Below, one piece after another: positions 10,301 to 18,411 of a stretch of DNA of 64,000 nt. Positions within the stretch are counted from its first letter, which is position 1, and the number at the start of each line of letters is the position of its first letter. The notes under the pieces are model-generated. The model was not told the DNA's origin and did no database searches. It saw only the letters and a list, made by a program, of their open reading frames with translations. Position numbers and translations under genes: made by a program. The DNA comes from a virus: IMG/VR virus record IMGVR_UViG_3300025168_000080, positions 1 through 64,000 of that record; one strand, written 5' to 3'.

Positions 10301-12994
10301 CTCAACCACCGTTTCTGTGCTTGGCTTCTTATTCGCATCGTTTTTATTATTTATATCGTCATCTTGTTCGGCATTAGCAACTGGATTTTTAGCAGCTTCA
10401 AAAGCGTTTCTACTTAAAGCTTCTAATTGAGTATCTATATCTGATATTTGTTGTAGTCTACCTTTAATAGTTGCAGGATCTTTTCCTGCAATTTCTGTTT
10501 CTAATCTTTGTTTACTAAGCAATAATCCTAATGCTATTTTTTTTTGTGCAGTATTATAATCAGATGGTATTCTACCATATACACCTTGTAGTTCATTTAA
10601 CTGATCATCTATATATTTTGCTTGTTTTTTTGTAAGTGCACCAAGATTAATTTTATTTTTTAAATCTATAATTGAAAAGTTAAAGGGATCACTATCTTTT
10701 GTTATTGCTTCAAATACCTCAAACATTCCATCGTCTAACTTTGTAAAGTCAGCAGATGATGCGGCATTAGACATAGCTCCAGGTGCACTTAACATAAAGC
10801 CACCTACCATTTCTAATGCACCTGCATTTAACAGTTGTAAGGTAAGAGCTGACATAGTTTCTGGAGTGTGAAACATTTTACTAACCTCATCACTTTTAGA
10901 TCCGTAGTTATTATACAATGTTTTAGCAATAATATCGGCAGCTTCTTGAGCTACACCTGTTTCAAATTCTGCCGCGCCTGCAGCAGCTAAGGTTGCTCCA
11001 CCTTTTGCTAAAGCTCCTTTAAATCCTGGTTGAACCGTTTGTCTTACAAGTTCTGGAAAAGTATACTTAGATAAATTTCGTTGAGTAGATTTACCTATTG
11101 CACCCACAAACACTTTATTCACAAAACCAGTTCCAAGTCTCATATTTCTAAAACCTATACGTTCTAATGTACCTACTGTTATAGCTAATGGTAAAGCCAC
11201 TGCCATTTTTTCATTCTCAGATATAGTATTAAAATTAGGGTTATTACGCATCTGTTCGTTTGTGTGGTCATAAGATGATGCTACTAATTGAGCAGTTCGT
11301 TGCCCTGCCGCAATTATTCTGCCAGATTTACCTGGGCCTGCCCATGCTATTAAGTCTGGAATAGTTTCCATAGCTCCTAAGTAGGCTGTTGCCCACCAAC
11401 TGTCTTTTTTTAATTGTTTAGAAAACTCTGGGGTTGTTTCTGCATCACCCCATAACTCTTCTGTTCCTTCTCGACCAAAATCTACCATACCCTTATTATT
11501 AGGATCAGACTTCCACGCTTGATAAACTGCATCTGAATAATTATATCCAGCACCAGGAGATTTCATAACTGCTCTTCCTTGTTTATCAAAATCAAACATA
11601 TTAAACTTTGCGTCTTTTTTTAAGATGTCTTTTGTAGCAGATGTCAACTCATTACGTTGTTCTTTTGTAAGTCGTGCTGTATAATCATCCCAATTTTTAA
11701 AACGTGATTTTTTAATTTGAATACCTTCTTTATCAGTGGAATTCTGTGGCTTTTCATACAAGGAAGGTAATCCATACTTTTGTTGTGCTAATCCAGCATA
11801 AATATCCCTAAATGCTTTTTCACCTGCAAGTCCAGTATCTGAAAACTCAACTGCCGCATCTATACCTAATCCTACTTCAGACGCAGTACGTCTTCCTATA
11901 GTTCTTAACATACCATCTACTGTAGCACCAAACAAAGTTCCTTGTTCAGCTTTCATAGCAAAATAATCACCAGTCAATGCATCTATCGATGCACCTTTTT
12001 GTTTTAATTGTAAATCTCGTGAGATGATATTTTGTTTTTGTTTTCCAACTGAAATAGACTTCTGTTGAAGTTCTTGAAATAACAATGCGTTTTCAGGTAA
12101 ATTCATTTCTTCTGAAGACATTCCACTAAAGTATTCTCTTAATCTTTGTACTTCGTTTTTTTCTGCAAGGTATTGTTGTATAGTAGTATTAAAAGCATTA
12201 GCTTCTATGTTTAATAACTTAGCAGACAAATCTATTTGATCTTGCCCTTGAATTTTTCTTTCTAAGGCTGAGTAGCCTTTTTCTTCTAACATTAAACGTC
12301 TACTCGCTGCTTTATTCTTAGCTAAAAAAACTTTTAACGCTTCTGCTTCTGATTTTTTATTAATACCAAAAATAGGATCAAGTTCAACCGATAGTTTTTC
12401 ACCATTAGCCGCAGTAACATTCATAGCATCATCAATACCTGTTTGTTCAAATGTAAAACCGTATTGGTTAAAGTTATAATTCATTAAAGGAACAACAGCC
12501 TCTTCTTGACGCTCAATCATTTCACCATCTATAAGTTTTATAGATTGCGCAAACGGATCTTTAGTTTCTTTGTTAAGTTGTGATTGAGTATCTGAATAAT
12601 CAATAAATGTTTCTTGATTTACCTCACTCCCATCAATAACAAAACTCTGTTGTACTTCTTCTACGTTTGGTTCTGGAGCAGGGGTTTCTACTCCTACTGG
12701 AGGTGCAACGATGGGTTCATCTGGAGAGTCCAAAGAACCATCTTCCGAATCTGATTCCATAACGTCCTGAAGACCACTCTGCAAAGATTCGGCAGGACTG
12801 GGTTTTTTTTTTACTCCAATTAAGGATTTATAAGCATCAAAATCTCCGCTATAACCGCCACTGGTAAATAATTCAAATGAATCATTTAAAGCGTCTGGAT
12901 TAGAGTTTATTAAAGTTTGAAACTCATCTATTGATCCGCTATAACCATTTGATGCAAACATGTTATAAGCATCTTGTAAAGCCTTTTCGTTCAT
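4325..12994 (-). CDS. giant internal virion or polyvalent protein with zincin motif
   Basis: A 2889-residue protein, by far the largest in the window. The N-terminus has two copies of a short repeat (about residues 5-30 and 36-61, each with NGYSG or GGYSG followed by DEF or DAYKSLI). A Ser/Glu/Asn-rich low-complexity linker follows near residues 880-950. AHEIFHG at about residues 1077-1083 is an HExxH zinc-metallopeptidase motif. Long helical, Lys/Asn-rich coiled regions fill the middle. The last 500 residues hold hydrophobic segments and the acidic stretch MDDDDKDDLL, resembling ejected internal virion proteins of marine podoviruses. It lies downstream of the neck, tail and internal-protein genes. 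In crAss-like phages such giants are virion cargo ejected into the host. I did not find RNA polymerase DxDxD motifs. Confidence 0.72.
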   Translation of the reverse strand: MNEKALQDAYNMFASNGYSGSIDEFQTLINSNPDALNDSFELFTSGGYSGDFDAYKSLIGVKKKPSPAESLQSGLQDVMESDSEDGSLDSPDEPIVAPPVGVETPAPEPNVEEVQQSFVIDGSEVNQETFIDYSDTQSQLNKETKDPFAQSIKLIDGEMIERQEEAVVPLMNYNFNQYGFTFEQTGIDDAMNVTAANGEKLSVELDPIFGINKKSEAEALKVFLAKNKAASRRLMLEEKGYSALERKIQGQDQIDLSAKLLNIEANAFNTTIQQYLAEKNEVQRLREYFSGMSSEEMNLPENALLFQELQQKSISVGKQKQNIISRDLQLKQKGASIDALTGDYFAMKAEQGTLFGATVDGMLRTIGRRTASEVGLGIDAAVEFSDTGLAGEKAFRDIYAGLAQQKYGLPSLYEKPQNSTDKEGIQIKKSRFKNWDDYTARLTKEQRNELTSATKDILKKDAKFNMFDFDKQGRAVMKSPGAGYNYSDAVYQAWKSDPNNKGMVDFGREGTEELWGDAETTPEFSKQLKKDSWWATAYLGAMETIPDLIAWAGPGKSGRIIAAGQRTAQLVASSYDHTNEQMRNNPNFNTISENEKMAVALPLAITVGTLERIGFRNMRLGTGFVNKVFVGAIGKSTQRNLSKYTFPELVRQTVQPGFKGALAKGGATLAAAGAAEFETGVAQEAADIIAKTLYNNYGSKSDEVSKMFHTPETMSALTLQLLNAGALEMVGGFMLSAPGAMSNAASSADFTKLDDGMFEVFEAITKDSDPFNFSIIDLKNKINLGALTKKQAKYIDDQLNELQGVYGRIPSDYNTAQKKIALGLLLSKQRLETEIAGKDPATIKGRLQQISDIDTQLEALSRNAFEAAKNPVANAEQDDDINNKNDANKKPSTETVVEEESTTVSEEVGDNVSQPEPSREGDSTSENSNENRVQTQEEIDQEVSDLETLLDPEAAEDTEINEAITKGKKGKKKVLVENTTNENTDLEGTQIESNLFVTTDDGAPKTILQKLVLRQAKRAAKSIAKRFPKLNIIVHNTRASYEQYLGYQVPEGTIDRGTFNANDNTIHINLQDSTKRLVAHEIFHGILYNSIKAGDKAINGLTKKMIQALSRSGSLSKKLKTDLENFASSYESNQKNEEKLAEIFGRIAGEYKNLNAKDKGVIRRFLERIATKFGIEIGQSSQDVIDLLNRLAGKIATGETITDKDIEGLTNLEQGTVIDDGGVIPNNIDLEGAPKINLKTKKSKYQINRGGIDIDKIKRGSINDLSGANAFVFAGDKATYGEIESPTGLKFDFFGGYLYPYGTGIGWAATNEKSANQLKQRIDNSDGIGLVMSQENDGIAGSYRMFEYLNAEIAHAINKGASPQELLTYVNSKLKVGEQASKLKKLGLPTQITSLEELNTLMPFEGNNSFSYVERGSFVKQFFSAESLQKFGIPPLNKTAKSDVGVLDYVNDPSLTEVGYGDIVSAIQFEKGAKIREVREGEPNFHPSYPFVLEGKPIMVFNEAPDIRKVFPKSKPKSKTANQTPIGQRAKPQAARSAMGGQYTAPVPGNVETEGAPKIAKKTRESANKLGDLYNMSSKGFFDVNINIGPLRTAARNLGLTVVEGRIREGFRRGELTGYFLSDGIGRNGKPRLYNPRVRGPKKSMQQIGDENQNIVDVVRIARENNFTDNTIITYLRKAGKKVSEIKPILEVQNFVLQNVPSAFGNIEGGMAKGITLFNKVYNFRKKLLDNNITPIGKKIIKAQNEIDQLEGELKFNETNKQIAKAKAKLKKLQDEAKAKGKGLYKLTQSEIDNKTLDFLESTQEYKNESDKGKFTNQQAQMLSQMMNAFNGRPMRGDAAGRIRLARQILRERERGIKGLQKLKKDLRNYIRMALEPDVFSITDVNNLIKKVTDADSKNIENIKEEVLEFVNKKTNENLTKKINTILNGKYVDISGGRKIAYKVSDEIAKRLENIKNLIGGINSKTDGSIITTLQQKLGNEISEIEKESFQTDEQRVDAANLQIVLNFINAQLMMDYEVDKTIELASVIEDLNALVETGKSALEQQRYIKHMQYVEDAETAYFEITGKKLNLYIENPEFDELLPESKSNPRKIRNPKAKDILAEKAVVSAAKRAGLKKRVPKIFTNANRSVKDFLMGNLDLASLVSTLSRIPGELFGGKLQEISTFKIDEGTLDYKRRKMETTIMINLKLQEVYGKKWQSKAQKDSKAYDTGIVFEGMDGTTPLVLSQNQMSYLVNQFKDPANENSFKTKYGEKQYKRIMKEMESKLNDEVRELGRWQVEEFFPAMYETYNEAYKKVYRTSMPWNQYYAGRIYRDGLEQSDAIDLLADKNSYKTMAAPASTKIRMENAKSIADVDQMNALLTYVNDMNWFAAMSEPINDLSKMFNNVSVRRAITDAYGEGGMTNVNDMIDKIANRGVKSETGLDWINGMTSAFVIGKLAINPTIFIKQLTSFPAYAASPEIGFRKWTATATMNAPKLISTWKEIQSNSVYIQDRYGERILNTIETYAPSKVESLVPSSKLNTLVSVMMYLVKQGDKGAIIIGGVPNYIIYKNNFKKANPKATEKQAIDYAIKRFERDTKRAQQSSDLQDKDRFQTGGTFQRALNMFQTSIKQYMRKEFVALVNLKRKVLSGGTEGKGTVYQNLRTLAVYHTMLPVIFQYVASGLPGLLSTMDDDDKDDLLRAGVLGNLNAIFIIGSLLDGTADLITGKPWAGAVSSLPILEQSAKALDQLAKARQYNVTPVDKNGKLRSQASIDKSIAGAQAQYKKALYTMLGLGGLPAIQVDRLVNNLIELGAGGASPEEMILRILQFSDFAIKSNEDRETERKGPPKVKPLTRSELKKYRPEIYKKQMERERKLKERRESNPSYQRLEELKRQQKERREQMLQDRFN

Positions 12995-13006
12995 AATTTT
13001 TTATTT

Positions 13007-15169
13007 TTAATCGCCATCATCTTCTGTTTCTGTGGTATTATATATTGATGTGTCAACAGATCCAGCCGATCCAACACCACCGAAGTTTTTATCTTTATTA
13101 GCTTGGTTGTAATTACTAATTACACTGTTAGCATATTCTTCAACCTTAGAAATTAAATTAGCTACATCACCATCATATCTAATCTCTCGATTAATTGTTT
13201 CATTAAGAACTGGATCAAATATTTTTACATTAATAGTTCCATCTTGTCCAAAAGTATCTTCATCTACAGTTATTTCAGCAGTTGCTTGATTGTTGTTTAT
13301 AGATATATTTCTAAAGGCATTTTTAAACATATCACCAACTATAACTCCAGCTTCCTCAGAATCTTCATTTTTTGCAGTAAGTTGAAGTTTTTGTGCCGCA
13401 GACATTTCGTCTAAACCAATAATGTCATTAGAAGCATTATAATTCTCTAATACTTCAAACTTTTCTACTGTACTTGTTAATTCATTACCCTTAAAATTAG
13501 GATTTTTAATTTGTTTAGCATTAGTACCACCGAATGGAGTTTCAGCTACTGGTTTTTTATTAGCATCTTGTGTTATAAAGTCTGGGTTATCTATTAAGTG
13601 AGGTGTAAACATATTTGGATCTTCCTCAATTGCTTGATCGTACCACGCATCAAACGATGTGTTCTGAGTAATACTGTTTGGTATTAAATCTCTAAATATT
13701 TCTTTAGCAATTTCTTTAGCGGGTCTTGGTTTAGTTAAGTCTGCTTGTCCATCTTTTTTAAAGTAATAAGAAATAAACGTATCGTCTTCCTTATTATTTT
13801 TAGTTCTTTCTATAGATATACCATTTGCTTGTCTGTCAATTTGATTAATCACAATACCCCTTGCTTCATTGAAAGTGTCAAGGTTAAGTTCTTTAATTGT
13901 ATCCTCCATATCAGAGGTAGCCGTAAGAGCATCAGCAGACATAATATTGTTAATACGTCTTGCATATCCTATTTCTTTTTCCTTCTGACGAGTTCTATCA
14001 CCTGCACCTGTGTCTTCATTAGGCTCATACGATTGACTTGTTATTTTTCTTGAACCACCTAATTGCATAGCTACATTTTCATCTATGTTAGCTTTAACTT
14101 GACTTTCAACAAATTCTTTATTACCAAATGTGGTTGATAAACCATTTGGATTTTCAGGATCAATAATAATCATATACTTTTTATCAACACCTGCATGTTT
14201 TTCTTCAAACTCTGCTGCACTTAAAACCACTTTAAAATCTGAATTCATTGTAGCCGCAGTTTGTCCTAATCCATTATCCCCTTGAGCAGTTACTTTTTGA
14301 TAAATAGTATCTTTAAGCCCATCTATGTCAGCTTTAAATCTTGGATCATTAGCCATTATAGTATAGTCTTCGGTAGTCATTACATATCTCCCCTGTCTAT
14401 CTCCTTGTTTACCAAATTTAACTTGATAAGAATTTGTAATTGTTCCTAATAAATCTTTTTCTTGCTTTACACTGTTTTGAATATCAAACTGATCTCTATC
14501 TTGTTCGTAACTCATGTTTGCTTTAAAACTATCTATTGAAGTAAATAACTCTGGGTTTTTCTTGAAGTTAGGAACGTTACCATTTTTATCTCGTTTATAA
14601 GAAAATGCTTGTCCAGATACACCATCTAAATACATACTATTTTGAGTTGACTTTCCAAAACCGTGAACACTTTCTCCGATAGTTACCTCATACGGAGATG
14701 CTAACATATTACCTGTAGCTTCACTTGTTGTATTAATTCTTTTTTTAGACTTATCAACATAAGCACCAAAAGTTTTAGTAACTCCATTCCATGTACTCAT
14801 TTGAGTTTTAACACGTTGAAGATATTTTTTGTATTGAGATGCAGTTGTTTTACCTGATTCTAATGCTTTATTATATGTCATTAAATTGTCTCTCGCTTGA
14901 GAAGCCATATCAATAACACCATCACTGAAAACACTATCTGAGTTGGTTTCAATGTTGCCTAATTGTTCTACTAAACTATCAGTATTATCATTGATGTCTT
15001 TTTTAATTCCATCCCTACGTTTCTGCTCAGTGTCTAATAATACACCAACATTATCAGCAATTTTACTATAATCAATTTGATTATTACTTTTAAAAAATGC
15101 TCGGTATTGTTTCGGATCAACTATTTGTTGGTTTATATTACCAAAGTCTACTCCACTTTTATCTGCCAT
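13007..15169 (-). CDS. probable internal virion or structural protein, 720 residues
   Basis: Not recognised by family. A largely soluble protein, rich in Asn, Asp and Lys, with an N-terminal helical third (residues 40-140, DTEQKRRDGIKKDIND and similar) and a mixed alpha/beta body. There is no signal peptide, no membrane segment and no catalytic motif. It sits between the small Gly/Ala-rich internal protein and the 2889-residue giant, with a 12-base gap to the latter, the position where podovirus-like phages encode internal core (cargo) proteins. The role as virion cargo is inferred from position only. Confidence 0.65.
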   Translation of the reverse strand: MADKSGVDFGNINQQIVDPKQYRAFFKSNNQIDYSKIADNVGVLLDTEQKRRDGIKKDINDNTDSLVEQLGNIETNSDSVFSDGVIDMASQARDNLMTYNKALESGKTTASQYKKYLQRVKTQMSTWNGVTKTFGAYVDKSKKRINTTSEATGNMLASPYEVTIGESVHGFGKSTQNSMYLDGVSGQAFSYKRDKNGNVPNFKKNPELFTSIDSFKANMSYEQDRDQFDIQNSVKQEKDLLGTITNSYQVKFGKQGDRQGRYVMTTEDYTIMANDPRFKADIDGLKDTIYQKVTAQGDNGLGQTAATMNSDFKVVLSAAEFEEKHAGVDKKYMIIIDPENPNGLSTTFGNKEFVESQVKANIDENVAMQLGGSRKITSQSYEPNEDTGAGDRTRQKEKEIGYARRINNIMSADALTATSDMEDTIKELNLDTFNEARGIVINQIDRQANGISIERTKNNKEDDTFISYYFKKDGQADLTKPRPAKEIAKEIFRDLIPNSITQNTSFDAWYDQAIEEDPNMFTPHLIDNPDFITQDANKKPVAETPFGGTNAKQIKNPNFKGNELTSTVEKFEVLENYNASNDIIGLDEMSAAQKLQLTAKNEDSEEAGVIVGDMFKNAFRNISINNNQATAEITVDEDTFGQDGTINVKIFDPVLNETINREIRYDGDVANLISKVEEYANSVISNYNQANKDKNFGGVGSAGSVDTSIYNTTETEDDGD

Positions 15170-15189
15170 ATTATATTACTTTAAACTTA

Positions 15190-15864
15190 CTAAAACATTT
15201 GAAATATTCCATTTCCCATATTAGATGATGACTCTTCTTCTTGAGCAGTGCCCATTCCTAATATTCCTAAATATTTTTCAAAAGCCTCATCATCCATTTT
15301 TTCACCACCAAACAGTGGTGCCGCCATACCAAGAGCTCCTACAAGAGCTTTACTACCAGCGTTAAATCCTTGTGCTTTAGCTTGAGCTGCTTGTTCTTTT
15401 AGCATAGCAGATTCTTCTAAAGCGTCTTGCCCTCCAGCTACATCCATTGAAATAGTCTGTTGTTTTATTTTTTCTTGAGAATCTGCTTTTAATTTATCTA
15501 ATTTAGTCATCGCAGTGCCCTCTGCAATTCTTGTACTTTCAGCCGCTTCATTACTCATACCCGCAACTTTACCAATACCTGCCACTAAACCTCTTTGCCC
15601 ACTACCTTGTAGTGAATCAACTAATTGTGTAGTAGTTTGTCGATTTTGACGATATTGCTCATTAAATGCGTCTAATGGTAATTTTAGTTTAGCATATATA
15701 TCTTTTTCTGCACGTTCTCGTGCTTCTCTCATAAGTTTTTCGCCACGTATTTGTGCGTCATTAGCTTTTCGTTTTGCTCCAGCCGCTTGTCCAAAAGACA
15801 TTAAACTTGAACCTGCTTGAGAAGCTATGCCAACTCCCGCAGCTATTGCTGTAAATCCTGCCAT
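15190..15864 (-). CDS. Gly/Ala-rich internal virion protein (gp14-like)
   Basis: A 224-residue protein with a hydrophobic Gly/Ala-rich N-terminus (residues 2-30), a long charged helix (KRKANDAQIRGEKLMREARE, residues 32-51), a Q/R/T-rich middle, and a second Gly/Ala-rich stretch near residues 165-185. This pattern is characteristic of the membrane-inserting internal proteins (T7 gp14-like) that form a conduit for DNA at infection. It lies next to an acetyltransferase-like gp13-type gene and the large internal proteins, as in many marine podoviruses. Family assignment is inferred from composition and order. Confidence 0.6.
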   Translation of the reverse strand: MAGFTAIAAGVGIASQAGSSLMSFGQAAGAKRKANDAQIRGEKLMREARERAEKDIYAKLKLPLDAFNEQYRQNRQTTTQLVDSLQGSGQRGLVAGIGKVAGMSNEAAESTRIAEGTAMTKLDKLKADSQEKIKQQTISMDVAGGQDALEESAMLKEQAAQAKAQGFNAGSKALVGALGMAAPLFGGEKMDDEAFEKYLGILGMGTAQEEESSSNMGNGIFQMF

Positions 15865-15865
15865 T

Positions 15866-16276
15866 TTATATTCTTTTAATTAATTCTGTATTGTATGCAT
15901 CTCCTTGAATGTAACCCATCTCTACATATGTATTAATAAGACTTTGGTTTTTAACAAGTGCATACATAATGTTTTTATTTAATTCTTTTGCTTTTATTTC
16001 AAGAGACGATATTAAAGTTTCTATTGCAATCTTTCGATTTTTTTTGTTTTTATATTCTAAATTAGAAACAACCCAATCAACCCAGGCTACATTAGAATTT
16101 GTAATGTATAAAAAACCTGCGACTACTGGAATATCGCCATCATAAATTATATAACCACCGAGACCATTCTCTGGTAAAAAATCTTTCGGAGGTGGTGTCC
16201 ATCTCCAATCTTTCCACCATTTACAAAGAACATCTTCATAATCTGTGGTTTTAAGTGGTTGTAAATTTAATTGCAT
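15866..16276 (-). CDS. GNAT-like acyltransferase fold protein
   Basis: A 136-residue protein reading as a small GNAT (N-acetyltransferase) domain: an N-terminal strand/helix, the central strand pair GGYIIYDGDIPVVAGFLYI (residues 41-59), a WVDWVVSNLEYKNK segment where the acetyl-CoA loop normally lies, and a C-terminal NTYVEMGYIQGD motif typical of the last GNAT strands. Similar proteins occur among tail and internal-protein genes of podoviruses. The catalytic activity and substrate are unknown, and the P-loop is poorly matched, so it may be structural only. A TAnnTTTG box lies immediately upstream. Confidence 0.65.
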   Translation of the reverse strand: MQLNLQPLKTTDYEDVLCKWWKDWRWTPPPKDFLPENGLGGYIIYDGDIPVVAGFLYITNSNVAWVDWVVSNLEYKNKKNRKIAIETLISSLEIKAKELNKNIMYALVKNQSLINTYVEMGYIQGDAYNTELIKRI

Positions 16277-16282
16277 TTACAA

Positions 16283-16290
16283 CAAAGATA
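16283..16290 (-). promoter_or_regulatory. Bacteroidetes-type -7 box (TATCTTTG)
   Basis: Reverse-strand TATCTTTG matches TAnnTTTG. It lies 6 bases from the start of the GNAT-like gene, implying a very short leader if used. No TTTG -33 box was seen. Confidence 0.4.
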
Positions 16291-16298
16291 ATAAAATT

Positions 16299-17102
16299 CT
16301 ATGGATAACTTTTCATCACACTACTACCGACTGAAAATAGTTCAACTGGAGTTATATCATTATTAGATAAAGTAAATTCTAAGTAATATCCTCGTGCACC
16401 ATGAGATTCGGCAACACTGTTTTTAATGTTAGTCATAAACTGTCCAGTTACTGGCACAGTAGATGTGGCAGCAGTAGTGTTAATTGTAATTGTAAAAGTA
16501 GGATCAATGTTAGATATTGATACAATTGTTCCTGCTTGAACTGGCGCATCAGATGTTGAGCCTGTTAAATTAGAAGCAAATAAAGTATCACCTATACTAA
16601 TTGTTTGACTGAATGCAGAAGAAAAAGTTACAATTACTGCGGCTGGAGCTGCAGCATTTACGTTTGTATTTACACCTATTCCTGTTGTTGAACGATCTCT
16701 ATAATTTATAGTACCATCATTATTTCTAATATATGTAAACCACTCTCCCTCTTTTTGAACAAAATAAGTTTCTAACATAGAACCTGGGCTACCGTCAGTT
16801 AAATCTGTATTTAGAGCTGTACACTCCCATGCTTGATTACTTTCGTATGTTAAAGTTTTAAATAATTTAACGTCAACGACTGGTCTTGGGGATAGTACAC
16901 TTGTAATAGTAGACGGAGCTTGATCTCCTGGAACTCCATAATATTCATTTCTATTAGGACTTGTGTTATGGCGATATAGATTGCCATTTTTAAATGTATA
17001 AAAATAACTATTCATTCCTATCATATAGTCTGGAAAGAAAGAATAAAAAGAAGGCCATCCTTCTGCTTTGTCACTATATGATAATGTATAATTTGTTGGC
17101 AT
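16299..17102 (-). CDS. virion/tail-associated beta-rich protein, 267 residues
   Basis: Not recognised. The N-terminus is aromatic (GWPSFYSFFPDYMIGM) with two short repeat-like segments, then a beta-rich Thr/Ser/Val region, including the strand run TIVSISNIDPTFTITINTT, and a C-terminal strand-rich end. There is no signal peptide. The composition resembles phage tail or decoration proteins. It lies in the late operon between the acetyltransferase-like gene and the domain-repeat protein at 17113-18402. Confidence 0.6.
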   Translation of the reverse strand: MPTNYTLSYSDKAEGWPSFYSFFPDYMIGMNSYFYTFKNGNLYRHNTSPNRNEYYGVPGDQAPSTITSVLSPRPVVDVKLFKTLTYESNQAWECTALNTDLTDGSPGSMLETYFVQKEGEWFTYIRNNDGTINYRDRSTTGIGVNTNVNAAAPAAVIVTFSSAFSQTISIGDTLFASNLTGSTSDAPVQAGTIVSISNIDPTFTITINTTAATSTVPVTGQFMTNIKNSVAESHGARGYYLEFTLSNNDITPVELFSVGSSVMKSYP

Positions 17103-17112
17103 AATTTAAATT

Positions 17113-18402
17113 TTATGTTGGAACGCAATTACCTTGACTTGCAACAACTCCATTTCCTCCATTAACTTGTATGAATGTTCTTTGAAAACCTGTAGTATAA
17201 AGATAATAAAAACCATCATTAAGAGTTACAGTACCTGCACTGTTTGAATATACAACATCTCCTGCAATTGGATAGGTTCCTGTTCCATTATGAAAATATA
17301 ATTGATCTGCTGCTGGTGTGCCAAATTGGTTACATATTACTGCTACTAAATTTGGATATAATACACTTGTTGAATAACTAATTAATCCACCACCACCACC
17401 ACCAGTACATGCTGCACTGCTTATTACTACTCCATTTCTAATACCTAATGCAGTACTATTGTTTACTATAATATATTGTAATGTATTAGTATCGTTTAGA
17501 TAAGTGCCACCATTTACATCGGTAAACACAAAATTTCCTATTTCAGGAATGATGTTAGTATCAACAGTATAAGGAATAGAAGTTCCAACTGCATTTCTTA
17601 CAAAGTAATAAGTTGCCGTGTTTGAAGCGCAAGTAATATTTGACTGTAATGTAGAACCTGAAAAAGAAGGTAATGCTGCTGGACAAGCTATTTGCCAATT
17701 AAACACTGTGCCACTCATAGGGGCAAAAAACTGAATATTAACAGTTGTAACAGCCGCTAAAGTTTTTGGAACTACCATTGTGAAAACAGGAGAACTTGTT
17801 GGTGTAGACGAATCAGTAGCAAAACCAACTTGATTGTTTACAACACTAAAGTCTCGTGATGTTCCTTGACTAACATAAGTATTAGAAGCAGCAGAAAAAA
17901 GATATTCTGGAACAGTTGTATAGCTACCAATTAACCCTGCATTTTGATTTCCTACATAAGTAGGAAGTCCAGTGTTTTGATTGTTTATACCTGCATAATC
18001 CACTTGTGTTCCTGCGGCATCAACTAAAGTAACACTGCTATGATTATATTTTGATGTAAGTCTATTATAGTTAACGCTGTTATAATTAACAATTATACCA
18101 TCAGGTACGGAAGATGTTAAATAACAATATATTACAGTAGCACCAGTGCTATTAGCTAAATTTACAGTAGCATCAAACCACCCATTAGCACTCACATTTG
18201 CAGAAACACCTGAACCACAATCTACAGCACAAGAACCACAAGGTTGAGCATTTAGTAAAACGCCATTAAGTTGTTGACGAACTGTTGATTCATTTGAATA
18301 AAATCCATCTGCGGCAAGTGTAGTTAGTGCAACATCTGTGTAAACAGCAGTTGCAAAGCTAAAACTTGTTCCGTCAAAATAATATATTCCTAATGTAGCC
18401 AT
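17113..18402 (-). CDS. tail-associated protein with repeated beta modules (paralogue of 36750-37952)
   Basis: A 429-residue protein built from modules. The N-terminal part contains a Cys-rich segment (CGSCAVDCGSG). A middle module has YYFVRNAVGT and IGNFVFTDVNGGTYLN. A six-Gly linker follows. The last module has HNGTGTYPIAGDVVYSNSAG and GFYYLYT, closing with NGVVASQGNC. The same modules, in the same order, occur in the protein at 36750-37952, and the last module also ends the 1617-residue protein. No known catalytic motif. It is likely an exposed virion protein; host-surface binding is an inference. Confidence 0.65.
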   Translation of the reverse strand: MATLGIYYFDGTSFSFATAVYTDVALTTLAADGFYSNESTVRQQLNGVLLNAQPCGSCAVDCGSGVSANVSANGWFDATVNLANSTGATVIYCYLTSSVPDGIIVNYNSVNYNRLTSKYNHSSVTLVDAAGTQVDYAGINNQNTGLPTYVGNQNAGLIGSYTTVPEYLFSAASNTYVSQGTSRDFSVVNNQVGFATDSSTPTSSPVFTMVVPKTLAAVTTVNIQFFAPMSGTVFNWQIACPAALPSFSGSTLQSNITCASNTATYYFVRNAVGTSIPYTVDTNIIPEIGNFVFTDVNGGTYLNDTNTLQYIIVNNSTALGIRNGVVISSAACTGGGGGGLISYSTSVLYPNLVAVICNQFGTPAADQLYFHNGTGTYPIAGDVVYSNSAGTVTLNDGFYYLYTTGFQRTFIQVNGGNGVVASQGNCVPT

Positions 18403-18411
18403 ATTTTTAAT

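Noticed and set aside
4513-10430. Several plus-strand frames of 60-150 codons opposite the giant gene
   Set aside because: Low-complexity antisense frames with no motifs, fully inside the 2889-residue gene.
4325-12994. Virion RNA polymerase in the giant protein
   Set aside because: No DxDxD-type or other RNA polymerase motif was seen; MDDDDKDDLL is a separate acidic stretch.
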